From: GCA-003244245 sp050699635
GTDB lineage: Bacteria; Actinomycetota; Actinomycetes; Mycobacteriales; Pseudonocardiaceae
NCBI GenBank assembly: GCA_050699635.1
Contig: JBOHFK010000004.1
Coordinates: forward strand, 1-64,000
Length of the DNA: 64,000 bases
Reading direction: 5' to 3'
A program made the translations under genes and the position numbers. Below, piece by piece: positions 25,642-33,679 of this stretch. Below the pieces are notes generated by a model that ran no database searches, had not been told where the DNA came from, and saw only the letters and a list, made by a program, of their open reading frames with translations. Numbering within the stretch: position 1 is the stretch's first letter; each line of letters opens with the position of its first letter.

Positions 25642-26897
25642 CGCCTCATGAAGGGCGGGACGTCCACCTCGTCATCGTCGTCGAAGTCGTCGGTGACCGG
25701 TACCGGCCGGGCCGATGTGGCCCCGCCGGTGGCAGGTTGCCAGGTGGCAGGATTGGGCGGCTGGCGGACCGGGGGGGCCATGGGACGGGATCCCGTTGTC
25801 GTGGGCCCTGCCTTGGTGGCGACACCGGTGGATCCGGTGGGAGACCTGGACGGTGGTGGCGGCCGGCTAGTCTGGCCGACCTGACCGGCCTGCCCGCTGG
25901 CTACCGTCCGGGCGGTCACCGGCTTGGGGTCCAATTTCTTGTGTGAGGGCCCACCGGAGTCGAAACCAGCGGCGATCACGGTGACCCGCACCTCATCCCC
26001 CAGCGAGTCGTCGATCACGGTGCCGAAGATGATGTTCGCCTCGGGATGCGCGGACTCCTGGACCAGCGACGCGGCCTCATTGATCTCGAACAGGCCCAGG
26101 TCCGAGCCACCGGCGATGGACAGCAGGACACCGTGCGCGCCCTCCATGGACGCCTCCAGCAACGGTGAGTTGATGGCCTTCTCCGCGGCCTGCACCGAGC
26201 GGCCCTCTCCCCTGGCGGACCCGATGCCCATTAGCGCGCTGCCAGCCCCGGACATCACGCTCTTGACATCGGCGAAGTCCAGGTTGATCAGGCCGGGGGT
26301 GGTGATGAGGTCGGTGATGCCCTGGACACCGGAGAGCAGGACCTCGTCCGCGGAGCGGAAGGCATCCATCAGGCTCACATTGACGTCGCCGAGCTGCAGC
26401 AGCCGGTCGTTAGGGATCACGATCAAGGTGTCGCACTCGCTGCGCAGCTCAGCGATGCCGTCCTCGGCCTGATTGGCTCGCCGCTTGCCCTCGAAGGTGA
26501 ACGGCCGGGTGACCACGCCGATTGTGAGGGCACCAAGCTTACGGGCGATGTTGGCTACCACCGGAGCGCCGCCGGTGCCCGTGCCGCCGCCTTCACCGGC
26601 GGTGACGAAGACCATGTCGGCCCCCTTGATCACCTCCTCGATCTCCGCGCGGTGGTCCTCGGCAGCCTTGCGGCCGACCTCCGGGTTCGCCCCCGCCCCG
26701 AGTCCCCGGGTGAGCTCCCGCCCGATATCGAGCTTGACGTCGGCGTCCGACATCAGCAGGGCCTGGGCGTCGGTGTTCACCGCGATGAACTCGACGCCGT
26801 TGAGCCCGACTTCAATCATGCGGTTGACCGCGTTGACCCCGCCGCCACCGATTCCGGCGACCTTGATCACGGCGAGGTAGTTGTGCGCGGGCGTCAT
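25638..26897 (-). CDS. ftsZ: FtsZ cell division GTPase
   Basis: 419 residues from the ATG at 26897. The GTP-binding tubulin signature GGGTGTGGAP lies at ~103-112, with NTDAQAL and the T7 loop NLDFADVKSVMSGAG (~200-214). The C-terminal tail ends DDDEVDVPPFMRR, the short peptide bound by SepF and FtsW in actinobacteria. It polymerises into the Z-ring. The gene normally upstream, ftsQ, lies 4.3 kb away here, so ftsZ must rely on the intergenic DNA in front of it for transcription. Confidence 0.98.
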   Translation of the reverse strand: MTPAHNYLAVIKVAGIGGGGVNAVNRMIEVGLNGVEFIAVNTDAQALLMSDADVKLDIGRELTRGLGAGANPEVGRKAAEDHRAEIEEVIKGADMVFVTAGEGGGTGTGGAPVVANIARKLGALTIGVVTRPFTFEGKRRANQAEDGIAELRSECDTLIVIPNDRLLQLGDVNVSLMDAFRSADEVLLSGVQGITDLITTPGLINLDFADVKSVMSGAGSALMGIGSARGEGRSVQAAEKAINSPLLEASMEGAHGVLLSIAGGSDLGLFEINEAASLVQESAHPEANIIFGTVIDDSLGDEVRVTVIAAGFDSGGPSHKKLDPKPVTARTVASGQAGQVGQTSRPPPPSRSPTGSTGVATKAGPTTTGSRPMAPPVRQPPNPATWQPATGGATSARPVPVTDDFDDDDEVDVPPFMRR

Positions 26898-27250
26898 CCG
26901 CGGGCGCCTTTGCACTCCGTGGCGCCTAACCCATCGCTAACCCACACAGTGCGGCCTTCCTCGTCGCAGCTAGCACCCGGCCGACGCATACACACCCGAT
27001 CTCCTCGGCGTGGCGAAACTCTCAACCTCAGCTCAAGGATTAGAGTTATGTCAGCTCTGTCTTCGGGCGACGTTAAACACCGTCGTAGGCAGGGTCCAGC
27101 AGGCACGCCGCACGAGTCGGCGATCGGGCAACGCGAGTGTATGCGGCTGGGGAGTTCGGTGACGGCTGGGGCACTACGGTCGAGCGAGCGGGAGCAAGTG
27201 CCGCTTCCAGTTCAGATGCACCAGGGACAGCGGATCCGTAGGGGGTTGCG
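26898..27250. other. Intergenic region between ftsZ and the hydrolase gene
   Basis: 353 bases holding the divergent promoters of ftsZ (minus) and the hydrolase (plus). On the minus strand an AT-richer patch (CTGACATAACTCTAATCC, 27059-27042) is the best candidate promoter zone, but no textbook -35/-10 pair stands out. I see no RNA gene or further ORF with coding character. Confidence 0.4.
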
Positions 27251-28033
27251 ATGACAGCTGACCTACGGATTCAGACCGCGGATGGAGTGCAACTAGACGC
27301 GGTGTGGCATTCCCCGTCGGGAGATCACGTCTTGGGAACGGTCGTGCTCGCGCACGGGATCAGCGCGGATATGGATGAGGGTGGCATGTTCCGGCGGCTC
27401 GCCGACGGTCTTGCAGGCCAAGGGTTCGGGGTGCTGCGGTTCTCGTTCCGGGGCCATGGTCGCAGCGGAGGCACGCAACGGGGGGCGACCATCGCCGGGG
27501 AGATGCTCGACCTGCAAGCGGCGATCGAGCACGCGTCCGAGCGGTTCACCGATCCGCTGTCGATCGTGGCAGCGAGTTTCGGCGCGGTGTCGACCTGTAT
27601 GTCGCTGCCCTATCTCGAAGAGAACTTGCGCGCGTTAGTGCTCTGGAACCCGGTGCTTGATTTACAGCGCACGTTTGTCAATCCTGGTTTGCCGTGGGGG
27701 GTGGAGAATTTCAGCCCTGCGCAGCAGGCGCTGCTGGCGTCGCAGGGGTACCTGTTGGTCGATGAGGCCTTTGCCATGGGATGCGTGTTGTTCGAGGAAA
27801 TGAAGCATTACTATCCGCTGGAACGGTTTACCAGGAGCCAGGTTCCTGCACTGATGGTACATGGCGACCGTGACTCCGCGGTGTCCTACGACGTCGCTTA
27901 CGCGGCCGCGCGAACCCGTGGATGTGACTTTCACACCGTCGTGGGTTCGGATCACGGGTTCGACAGCCGGGAACGCGAGGACGAGGCGATCGCGGTCACG
28001 GTCTCGTGGTTGATCGACCAATACGAGCGATGA
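27251..28033 (+). CDS. Alpha/beta hydrolase (serine hydrolase family)
   Basis: 260 residues. The fold is shown by VVLAHGISADMDEGG (oxyanion region, ~31-45), FRGHGRSGG (~66-74) and a nucleophile elbow reading A-A-S-F-G, with Ser109. Acid candidates are Asp206 and Asp208 in HGDRDSAV, and the His is 235 in VGSDHGF. It resembles bacterial esterases related to monoacylglycerol lipases and acyl-peptide hydrolases; the substrate is unknown. It is the first gene of the accessory block between ftsZ and ftsQ. Confidence 0.88.
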   Translation: MTADLRIQTADGVQLDAVWHSPSGDHVLGTVVLAHGISADMDEGGMFRRLADGLAGQGFGVLRFSFRGHGRSGGTQRGATIAGEMLDLQAAIEHASERFTDPLSIVAASFGAVSTCMSLPYLEENLRALVLWNPVLDLQRTFVNPGLPWGVENFSPAQQALLASQGYLLVDEAFAMGCVLFEEMKHYYPLERFTRSQVPALMVHGDRDSAVSYDVAYAAARTRGCDFHTVVGSDHGFDSREREDEAIAVTVSWLIDQYER

Positions 28034-28077
28034 CATGCAGGCGCTTCCGCGGGCAACAGTACAGATCGCGCCAAGCT

Positions 28078-28674
28078 CTACCGCGTTCCGTCGCCCTGCT
28101 CGACCTCGATCTCTATCGGGATCACCCAAGGCCTGTCCCCTTTCTGGCGGCACGTGATCTTCAGTCGGACGGGCTTGCCGTCGTACTGGTGACTCCAGAA
28201 GTCGTGATCCGCCCAGTGGGGTGCGGTGGTTCGTTCGAGTTCCCGCTGTGTCCAATCACCCCGGTTCAACGCGAAGGGCGCTATAGCACGGCCGGACCGA
28301 TCTGATCCGTGGGTGTGGGGTACGAATCGGTACGGACCCCACACGACTTGAGCAATCTCCTCGGCAGTGGGGCCACCCGCGACAATGGGCTCGCGGTCGT
28401 GCCTGTCGTCCCGGATTGCGATGGTCACTGCATCCAGGTGGTCCGTGCCCGGCGGGCCCGTGAACGCTAACCACAACCTTGCTCGGTCGCCGTACGTCAC
28501 GCGGCAGTCGACTTCGAGCTGCGGGGTGAGTTCGACGTGCCGCCGATCCTGTTCGATCCTCGCCACCGCTGTTGCGGCGGCACTGGAATGCCGCGCCGAC
28601 CACCATGACCCGATCGCGCCAACAGCCGCGATCGCTGTCGCCAGTAGACCGAGAACGGACCAGAACGTATCCAC
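28078..28674 (-). CDS. Membrane-anchored hypothetical protein
   Basis: About 198 residues from the GTG at 28674 (or 204 from 28692); the frame is open further upstream but without a fitting start. One N-terminal transmembrane helix (WSVLGLLATAIAAVGAIGSW) is followed by SARHSSAAATAVARIEQDRR and a beta-rich, probably cytosolic domain. It may recognise a ligand, but no motif is familiar. It lies downstream of the XRE regulator and convergent with the hydrolase. Confidence 0.65.
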   Translation of the reverse strand: MDTFWSVLGLLATAIAAVGAIGSWWSARHSSAAATAVARIEQDRRHVELTPQLEVDCRVTYGDRARLWLAFTGPPGTDHLDAVTIAIRDDRHDREPIVAGGPTAEEIAQVVWGPYRFVPHTHGSDRSGRAIAPFALNRGDWTQRELERTTAPHWADHDFWSHQYDGKPVRLKITCRQKGDRPWVIPIEIEVEQGDGTR

Positions 28675-28915
28675 GGGCGCAGTATCCGGCACGATGCGTC
28701 GGCCGTGTCGGGCATCGCGTTCAGCCAGGCAACCAGCCGTTCCACACCGGCGGCGGCGCCCGCCCGGCCAGCCCTGCCTCATTGACTGATGGGTGTGGGG
28801 GGAGGTTCTGGTGCTGATCAGGTCGGTGATTTCGGTGGCACAGTCCCAGGAGAGGCTGAGGCTGGCTCCGCTGTGGCCGTAATTGTGGGCGACCTGCCCG
28901 ATGATCTCAGCGAGG
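28675..28915. other. Intergenic stretch between XRE regulator and membrane protein gene
   Basis: An open minus-strand frame (reading SLAEIIGQVAHNYGHSG and on) crosses this 241-base stretch, but I find no start codon that would make it a separate gene. No other feature was recognised. Confidence 0.35.
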
Positions 28916-30190
28916 CTATTGCACGCCGACGAACTCGGCCAGCTCGCGTAGCCCGCGGCGACGGCGACGGTCACGGCGCAGCATTTGCCGCAGCATGTCG
29001 TGAACGCGGTGGGTGAACATCAGCTGCTCGGGTGCGGCCGCTCGGGCTGCGGTCAGCGCGATTAGCGCGTCGTCGTCGTGGCGGCGCAGGTAGTGCGACC
29101 AGGCGATGGTGATCTGGTGCGAGGTGCGGCGCTCAGCCAGTACCGGGGTCAGTGCAGTGTCGTCAACATGCTCTGCTCGACGGAGGGCGTCGATGGGGTC
29201 GCCCATCTCGGTGGCCAGCCATACCCGGTGGATGGCCACGTTGGTGGGCCCGAACGCGAGCCAGAAATCATTGCGATCGCCGGTGATTGCTGCGGCCCGG
29301 TCGCACTCGCGGAGGAAGTCACGTACCGCTACCTGATCACCGGCGCTTGCCGCGCCCACCGCGCTCTTGAGCATCAACGCGCCGTACATCGAGGCGTGCT
29401 GCGGGGACTGCTCCAGCCGGGGCCGGAGCGCGTCGGCGGTCGCGAGTGGTACATCAATGGACTCCCGGAGGCGCCCGTTGTGTCGCAGCACCACCGCCAG
29501 CCGCCAGGCCGCCCCGGCGACGAGCAGATCATCCTCGCTTCGCTCGGCAGCAGTCATGTCTCGTTCCGCGGCGGCTATCCAGGGCAGGTCCTTCTCACCG
29601 ATCCGGTCGAGCATCCCGGACGTGACCCGCCAGACCAGGGAGAGCTGCCCGAACGCGCGGTACTGCAGTTCGCCGGTGCTGGTCTGGGCGGCGTTCCAGG
29701 CGTCGGCGATAAGGTCCGGGAGCAGCGAACCGAGCCGTGACCAACGTTCGGTCTGAGAGCACACAAATGCCTCGTCGATCCGCATCGCCAGCTCGACGTG
29801 CTCGACTGGCGGTCGATCGGGCACGCCGAGCACTCGTGCCGACCCGTTATATCGGAACATCGCGGCCTTGATCGCGGCAACGGTGTCCGGGGCGGTGCCG
29901 ATCACTCCATCGTGCAGCTCGCGACGCCGAGTGGTGAACGCGGCAGGGAGCAGCTTTGCCGGCTCGATGCCCAGTGCATCGGCGACGGCGACGATGGTGG
30001 ACAACCGGTCCAACTCCTTGGCGCCCCGCTCGAACTGGGCAAGCCACTCGACGCTGCGCCCGAGCAGTCCGGCCAGCACTTCCTGGGTGATGCCTTTGCG
30101 TCGCCGGTAGAACGCCACCCGTTCACCGACGGTCGCCTCGTCGGTGAACCGCACACCGTCAAGTCTATGGAACAGACCCCAATGCTTCAT
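28916..30190 (-). CDS. XRE-family helix-turn-helix regulator with long C-terminal domain
   Basis: 424 residues with an HTH at ~20-75 (VAFYRRRKGITQEVLAGLLG, then RSVEWLAQFERG). The remaining ~340 residues are Leu/Ala/Arg-rich helical repeats. It belongs to the same general class as the regulator at 8905-10101 but is distinct in sequence. It is divergent from the small three-gene set at 30228-31074, which it probably controls. Confidence 0.87.
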   Translation of the reverse strand: MKHWGLFHRLDGVRFTDEATVGERVAFYRRRKGITQEVLAGLLGRSVEWLAQFERGAKELDRLSTIVAVADALGIEPAKLLPAAFTTRRRELHDGVIGTAPDTVAAIKAAMFRYNGSARVLGVPDRPPVEHVELAMRIDEAFVCSQTERWSRLGSLLPDLIADAWNAAQTSTGELQYRAFGQLSLVWRVTSGMLDRIGEKDLPWIAAAERDMTAAERSEDDLLVAGAAWRLAVVLRHNGRLRESIDVPLATADALRPRLEQSPQHASMYGALMLKSAVGAASAGDQVAVRDFLRECDRAAAITGDRNDFWLAFGPTNVAIHRVWLATEMGDPIDALRRAEHVDDTALTPVLAERRTSHQITIAWSHYLRRHDDDALIALTAARAAAPEQLMFTHRVHDMLRQMLRRDRRRRRGLRELAEFVGVQ

Positions 30191-30227
30191 TGGGGTCGCC
30201 GCCCGGAGGCATCCATAGGGTCAGCCC

Positions 30228-30302
30228 ATGATCAATACCCCGACCATCGCGCTGACACTGCCGGTGTTGCGAGGCATGGCACAGGGCGGTGGGCGACGAT
30301 GA
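30228..30302 (+). CDS. Short leader ORF (24 codons)
   Basis: ATG at 30228; the product starts MINTPTIALTLPVLRGMAQ and ends in GGGRR. Its stop overlaps the ATG of the next gene (ATGA at 30299-30302), so it could couple translation of the downstream gene. No ribosome site stronger than background is visible, and the function, if any, is unknown. Confidence 0.4.
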   Translation: MINTPTIALTLPVLRGMAQGGGRR

Positions 30303-30532
30303 GTAGTGGCAGCACCCCAGACGAGATGTTCCGCGGGATGATGCAGAGCCACACGCCGGATGGTCATCCCAGCACTGTGATCGTCACACGGCAGGGATCA
30401 GGCAGCGATGGACGGGTGTGGCTGACTTTCAACGGGGCGATCAAGACGACCCTCGTGATGTCCGACCCCGAGACGGTGCAGCTCTGCGAGCTGCTCAACG
30501 AAGCGACGGCGGCCCGGCAGCGGAAAGCGTGA
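30299..30532 (+). CDS. Small hypothetical protein
   Basis: 77 residues, acidic to neutral, soluble (MSSGSTPDEMFRGMMQSH... to AARQRKA). It contains GRVWLTFNGAIKTTLVMSDP, a beta-hairpin-like segment, but no family I recognise. Overlaps the following gene by four bases (GTGA) and is divergent from the XRE regulator, a layout common to small actinomycete regulator-controlled operons. Confidence 0.6.
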   Translation: MSSGSTPDEMFRGMMQSHTPDGHPSTVIVTRQGSGSDGRVWLTFNGAIKTTLVMSDPETVQLCELLNEATAARQRKA

Positions 30533-31074
30533 CCGGCTTCATGACCTACGCAGGTACGAAGCTGTCCTCATCACCAGACCCCCGCTCCAGTAACCAAGTG
30601 GGCCTGCCGGCAGGGGTGGAGGGGCTGCTCGTCGACGTCGTCGCCGACGGGTTTGTCCTCTACTGCTGCGGAGGCCGAGCCAGTCCGACTGCCCTGGTCG
30701 CGGCCTACGGGTGGGAGGGCTACGTCGATTTGATCACCATGCGGAGCTTCGATCGGATCACCACGGCGAGGATCCCGATTCCCCACGGGGGACAGGTCGA
30801 TGTGTTCACCCCTGAGGTTGTGGTGTGGGCCTATGAGGGTCCGCCGCAGTTGGCGCTGCGGGCGATGCTGGAGCTCGTGCACCCGGCACATCCCGACGCC
30901 CCCATCACCAGCTACCCGGCGCCACCGGGCCTGCACGTCCCTCGCGCCCAGCAACGCCCCATGACGATCCAGCCTCCGTCACCACTGCGAGCGAAAGCGC
31001 GGGCTGCCCGGCTGGGTGCCGACGCCCCGACTCCCGGCGGCCAGCCGGCCACCAACCAACCGATGATGAGGTGA
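30529..31074 (+). CDS. Hypothetical protein, XRE-adjacent
   Basis: 181 residues from the GTG at 30529. The core (LPAGVEGLLVDVVADGFVLY then CCGGRASPTALVAAYGWEGY) looks like a compact mixed alpha/beta fold with adjacent cysteines. The C-terminal ~40 residues are Pro/Ala-rich and basic. No motif gives a function. It is coupled to the 77-residue gene before it. Confidence 0.6.
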   Translation: MTGFMTYAGTKLSSSPDPRSSNQVGLPAGVEGLLVDVVADGFVLYCCGGRASPTALVAAYGWEGYVDLITMRSFDRITTARIPIPHGGQVDVFTPEVVVWAYEGPPQLALRAMLELVHPAHPDAPITSYPAPPGLHVPRAQQRPMTIQPPSPLRAKARAARLGADAPTPGGQPATNQPMMR

Positions 31075-31082
31075 GCTGCACC

Positions 31083-31238
31083 ATGCCTCCTGAAAACGGC
31101 AGTCGGGTGCATCCATTGCTGGCCGGGATCGGTGCGAACGGCAACAACTCGGTCGCACTGAACGCGGCACGTGGCTCAGGCGATAGTGGGCAATGCGGGG
31201 CTGGAAACGTCGTAGATCTCGCCGGGTTGAGTGAGTAG
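31083..31238 (+). pseudogene. Truncated ORF at the accessory/ftsQ junction
   Basis: Preceded by GAGGTGAGC. The first ~33 codons (PPENGSRVHPLLAGIGANGN...) look coding, but the frame then runs into the reverse strand of the ftsQ end (31176 onwards) and stops. A gene whose 3' part was lost at the boundary of the inserted block is one explanation; a chance ORF is another. Confidence 0.3.
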
Positions 31239-32165
31239 CGGGCCGAGCACCGCCGCTTTGCGATCACCCTCCTCCACGCCACCCCAGCGCACCTCCCTGC
31301 CGGTGCCTCCCCGCGCAGAGCCCAGTCGCAGCACGACGTCAGCTGGTGACGTCGCGGCTATCGAGCGCACCTGGACGCGCAGCCAGTCGGGCATAGCGGT
31401 CAGAACCGTCAGCGCGGCCACCGTCGCGGCATCGCGGGGTCCGGCCCGGGCTACCCGCAGCTCAGGCAGGTCCGGTGGCGCGGCGGGTACCGCCGCATAG
31501 TCGGTTCCGGTGACGTCGACCAGATGGACCGCACCGCCGCGATGGACCACCGCGACCGGGGTCCGTTCGGTCACCTCGATCCGGACGGTGCCATCCATGC
31601 TGCACCGCACGTGGACGCTCGCCACGCGCGGCACAGCGGCCACTCGGGCCTGGATCGCCGTGGTGTCCAGGCGCAGCATCGGCGTGCCCAGCGGCACTGC
31701 GGCCACTGTTCGCAGCACGTCTGCGGGAAGCTCGCTGGTACCTACTACCTGAACCGAGCGGGCCTCGAACAGCGAGCTGCCCAGCAGCACCCAGGTCAGG
31801 CCACCAATCAGGGCCAGCAGCCCCACCCCGGCGGCCAGCCATGGCCACCAGGTCCGGATCGCTCTGGGCGGGCTGGGCCCCACGGCTTGGGTCGTCGCGC
31901 CGCGGGCGTCCGCGGCGCGGGGCGCGGGGACACGATCCTTTACGCCACGGGGAGAACCGTCGGACCGCTCCGCCGATCCATCATGATCACCATTTGGGAA
32001 GCGGTAACCGCGCTCAGCGCGGTTGATTCTTCCGAAACGGCGATCTTGGGATGTTCCGTTGCTGCGGTCGGAGGTGCCGCGTTCCCGGGTGAGCGCCGAC
32101 GGCCGGGGAGTGTCCCGGCGGGATCGGCGTCGGGCGCCCGAGCCGCCGGGACCGGCGGACCTCAT
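31176..32165 (-). CDS. ftsQ: FtsQ division protein
   Basis: 329 residues. A long basic cytosolic tail (~1-105) precedes one transmembrane helix (WWPWLAAGVGLLALIGGLTW, ~106-125) and a POTRA domain (FEARSVQVVGTSELPADVL). A beta domain (~200-330) follows. FtsQ scaffolds the FtsL/FtsB-FtsI-FtsW division complex. The start overlaps the murC stop (ATGA). Downstream of its stop is the accessory block rather than ftsZ. Confidence 0.93.
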   Translation of the reverse strand: MRSAGPGGSGARRRSRRDTPRPSALTRERGTSDRSNGTSQDRRFGRINRAERGYRFPNGDHDGSAERSDGSPRGVKDRVPAPRAADARGATTQAVGPSPPRAIRTWWPWLAAGVGLLALIGGLTWVLLGSSLFEARSVQVVGTSELPADVLRTVAAVPLGTPMLRLDTTAIQARVAAVPRVASVHVRCSMDGTVRIEVTERTPVAVVHRGGAVHLVDVTGTDYAAVPAAPPDLPELRVARAGPRDAATVAALTVLTAMPDWLRVQVRSIAATSPADVVLRLGSARGGTGREVRWGGVEEGDRKAAVLGPLLTQPGEIYDVSSPALPTIA

Positions 32166-33679
32166 GGGGATCCTGCGGCCAGGGCGTCCGGCTGCGGCGC
32201 ACCGGAGCTGCGGCGGTCCAGCTCGGCGATCAACTCCGGGCCGAGTCCCGTCACGTCACCCGCTCCCATGGTGACCACCACATCACCGGGCCGGACCAGG
32301 TCAGCCAGCCGTGCGGGCACGTCGGCCCAGCACGGCTCGTAGTGCACGCTGCCCGCGGGCAAGGGCACCAGCTGGGCGATCAGCGCGCCCGTGATGCCGG
32401 GTAACGGCTCCTCTCTGGCCGCGTAGACGTCGAGCAGCAGCACCATGTCGGCCAGCGCCAGCGCGGTGCCGAACTCGGCGGCGAAGTCCCGGGTACGGGA
32501 GTACAGGTGCGGCTGGAATGCCACCAGCAGCCGGCCCTCCCCCACCACCTGGCGGGCGCCGCGCAGCGCGGCAGCGACCTTCGTCGGGTGATGGGCATAG
32601 TCGTCGTAGACCCGCACGCCGACCGCCTGCCCCTTGAACTCGAACCGGCGGCGGACCCCACCGAAACCAGCCACACCGGCCAGCAGGCCGGGCAGCGGCA
32701 GACCCAGTTCCAGGCCGGTCAGCAGGGCCGCGAGGCCGTTGTAGGCCATGTGCTCCCCGGGCAGCGCGACGTCCAAGCGCACCTGGTGTGCCACCCCGCC
32801 AGGCCCGATCAGCGCTGCGGTGGCGGCGCCCCGCGCGCCGTCGGGGGTATAGGCCAGTAACTGGAGGTCCCCGACGCCGGTCGCTGCCCGGCCATAACAG
32901 CGCACCCGCAGGCCGCACTGCCTGGCCCGCCCGGCCAGCGCAGCGGAGCCGGGATCATCGGCGTTGGCGATCAGCACCCCGCCGGGACGCAGCCGGGTGA
33001 CGAAGACGTCGAAACTGGCGGCGTAGGCCTCGACGGTGCCGTGGTGATCCAGGTGGTCGGCCTCGACATTCGTGACGACCGCGACGTCGGGCGAGTAGGC
33101 CAGGAAAGTGCCGTCACTCTCGTCGGCCTCGGCGACGAAGATCTCACCGCCGCCGTGGTGTGCACCGGACCCGCAGCTGGTGAGGTCTCCACCGATGAGG
33201 AAGGACGGGTCGGCGCCGCAGTGCTGCAGCGCGACGGTGAGCATGGAGGTGGTCGAGGTCTTGCCGGCGGTCCCGGTGATGCAGGCCACCCGGTAGCCGG
33301 TCATCAAGGCCGCCAGCGCCGCGGAGCGGTGGATCACGGGGATGCCGCGCCGGGCGCCCTCGACGAGTTCGGGGTTGTCCGGATCGGTCTGATGCACCGC
33401 TTTGGTACTGATGATCACAGTGGGGTCGGCGTCCAGCTGGTCGAGGTTGCCAGCGGCGTGCCCGACGGTCACCTTGGCGCCCAACGCCCGCAACGCCGGC
33501 AACGCCGGTGAATCCTTCGCGTCTGAACCGGACACCGCCCCGCCGCGGGCCAGGACAATCCGGGCCACGCCGCTCATCCCGGCACCGCCGATCCCGATCA
33601 AGTGCGTTCGGGCCAGTTGTGCCGACAGCACAGGAGCAGGTCCCGAGGCAGCGGTCACCGAGCGACCTCCAAGGCTCAT
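32162..33679 (-). CDS. murC: UDP-N-acetylmuramate--L-alanine ligase
   Basis: 505 residues. It adds L-Ala to UDP-MurNAc with ATP. An N-terminal Rossmann segment THLIGIGGAGMSGVARI (~25-41) binds the nucleotide-sugar. The Mur ligase ATP site is ACITGTAGKTSTTSM (~132-146), followed by the family DESDGTF and VVTNVEADHLDHHG. The C-terminal domain has YDDYAHHPTKV. It overlaps ftsW by four bases; murG, expected between them, is not present. Confidence 0.96.
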   Translation of the reverse strand: MSLGGRSVTAASGPAPVLSAQLARTHLIGIGGAGMSGVARIVLARGGAVSGSDAKDSPALPALRALGAKVTVGHAAGNLDQLDADPTVIISTKAVHQTDPDNPELVEGARRGIPVIHRSAALAALMTGYRVACITGTAGKTSTTSMLTVALQHCGADPSFLIGGDLTSCGSGAHHGGGEIFVAEADESDGTFLAYSPDVAVVTNVEADHLDHHGTVEAYAASFDVFVTRLRPGGVLIANADDPGSAALAGRARQCGLRVRCYGRAATGVGDLQLLAYTPDGARGAATAALIGPGGVAHQVRLDVALPGEHMAYNGLAALLTGLELGLPLPGLLAGVAGFGGVRRRFEFKGQAVGVRVYDDYAHHPTKVAAALRGARQVVGEGRLLVAFQPHLYSRTRDFAAEFGTALALADMVLLLDVYAAREEPLPGITGALIAQLVPLPAGSVHYEPCWADVPARLADLVRPGDVVVTMGAGDVTGLGPELIAELDRRSSGAPQPDALAAGSP

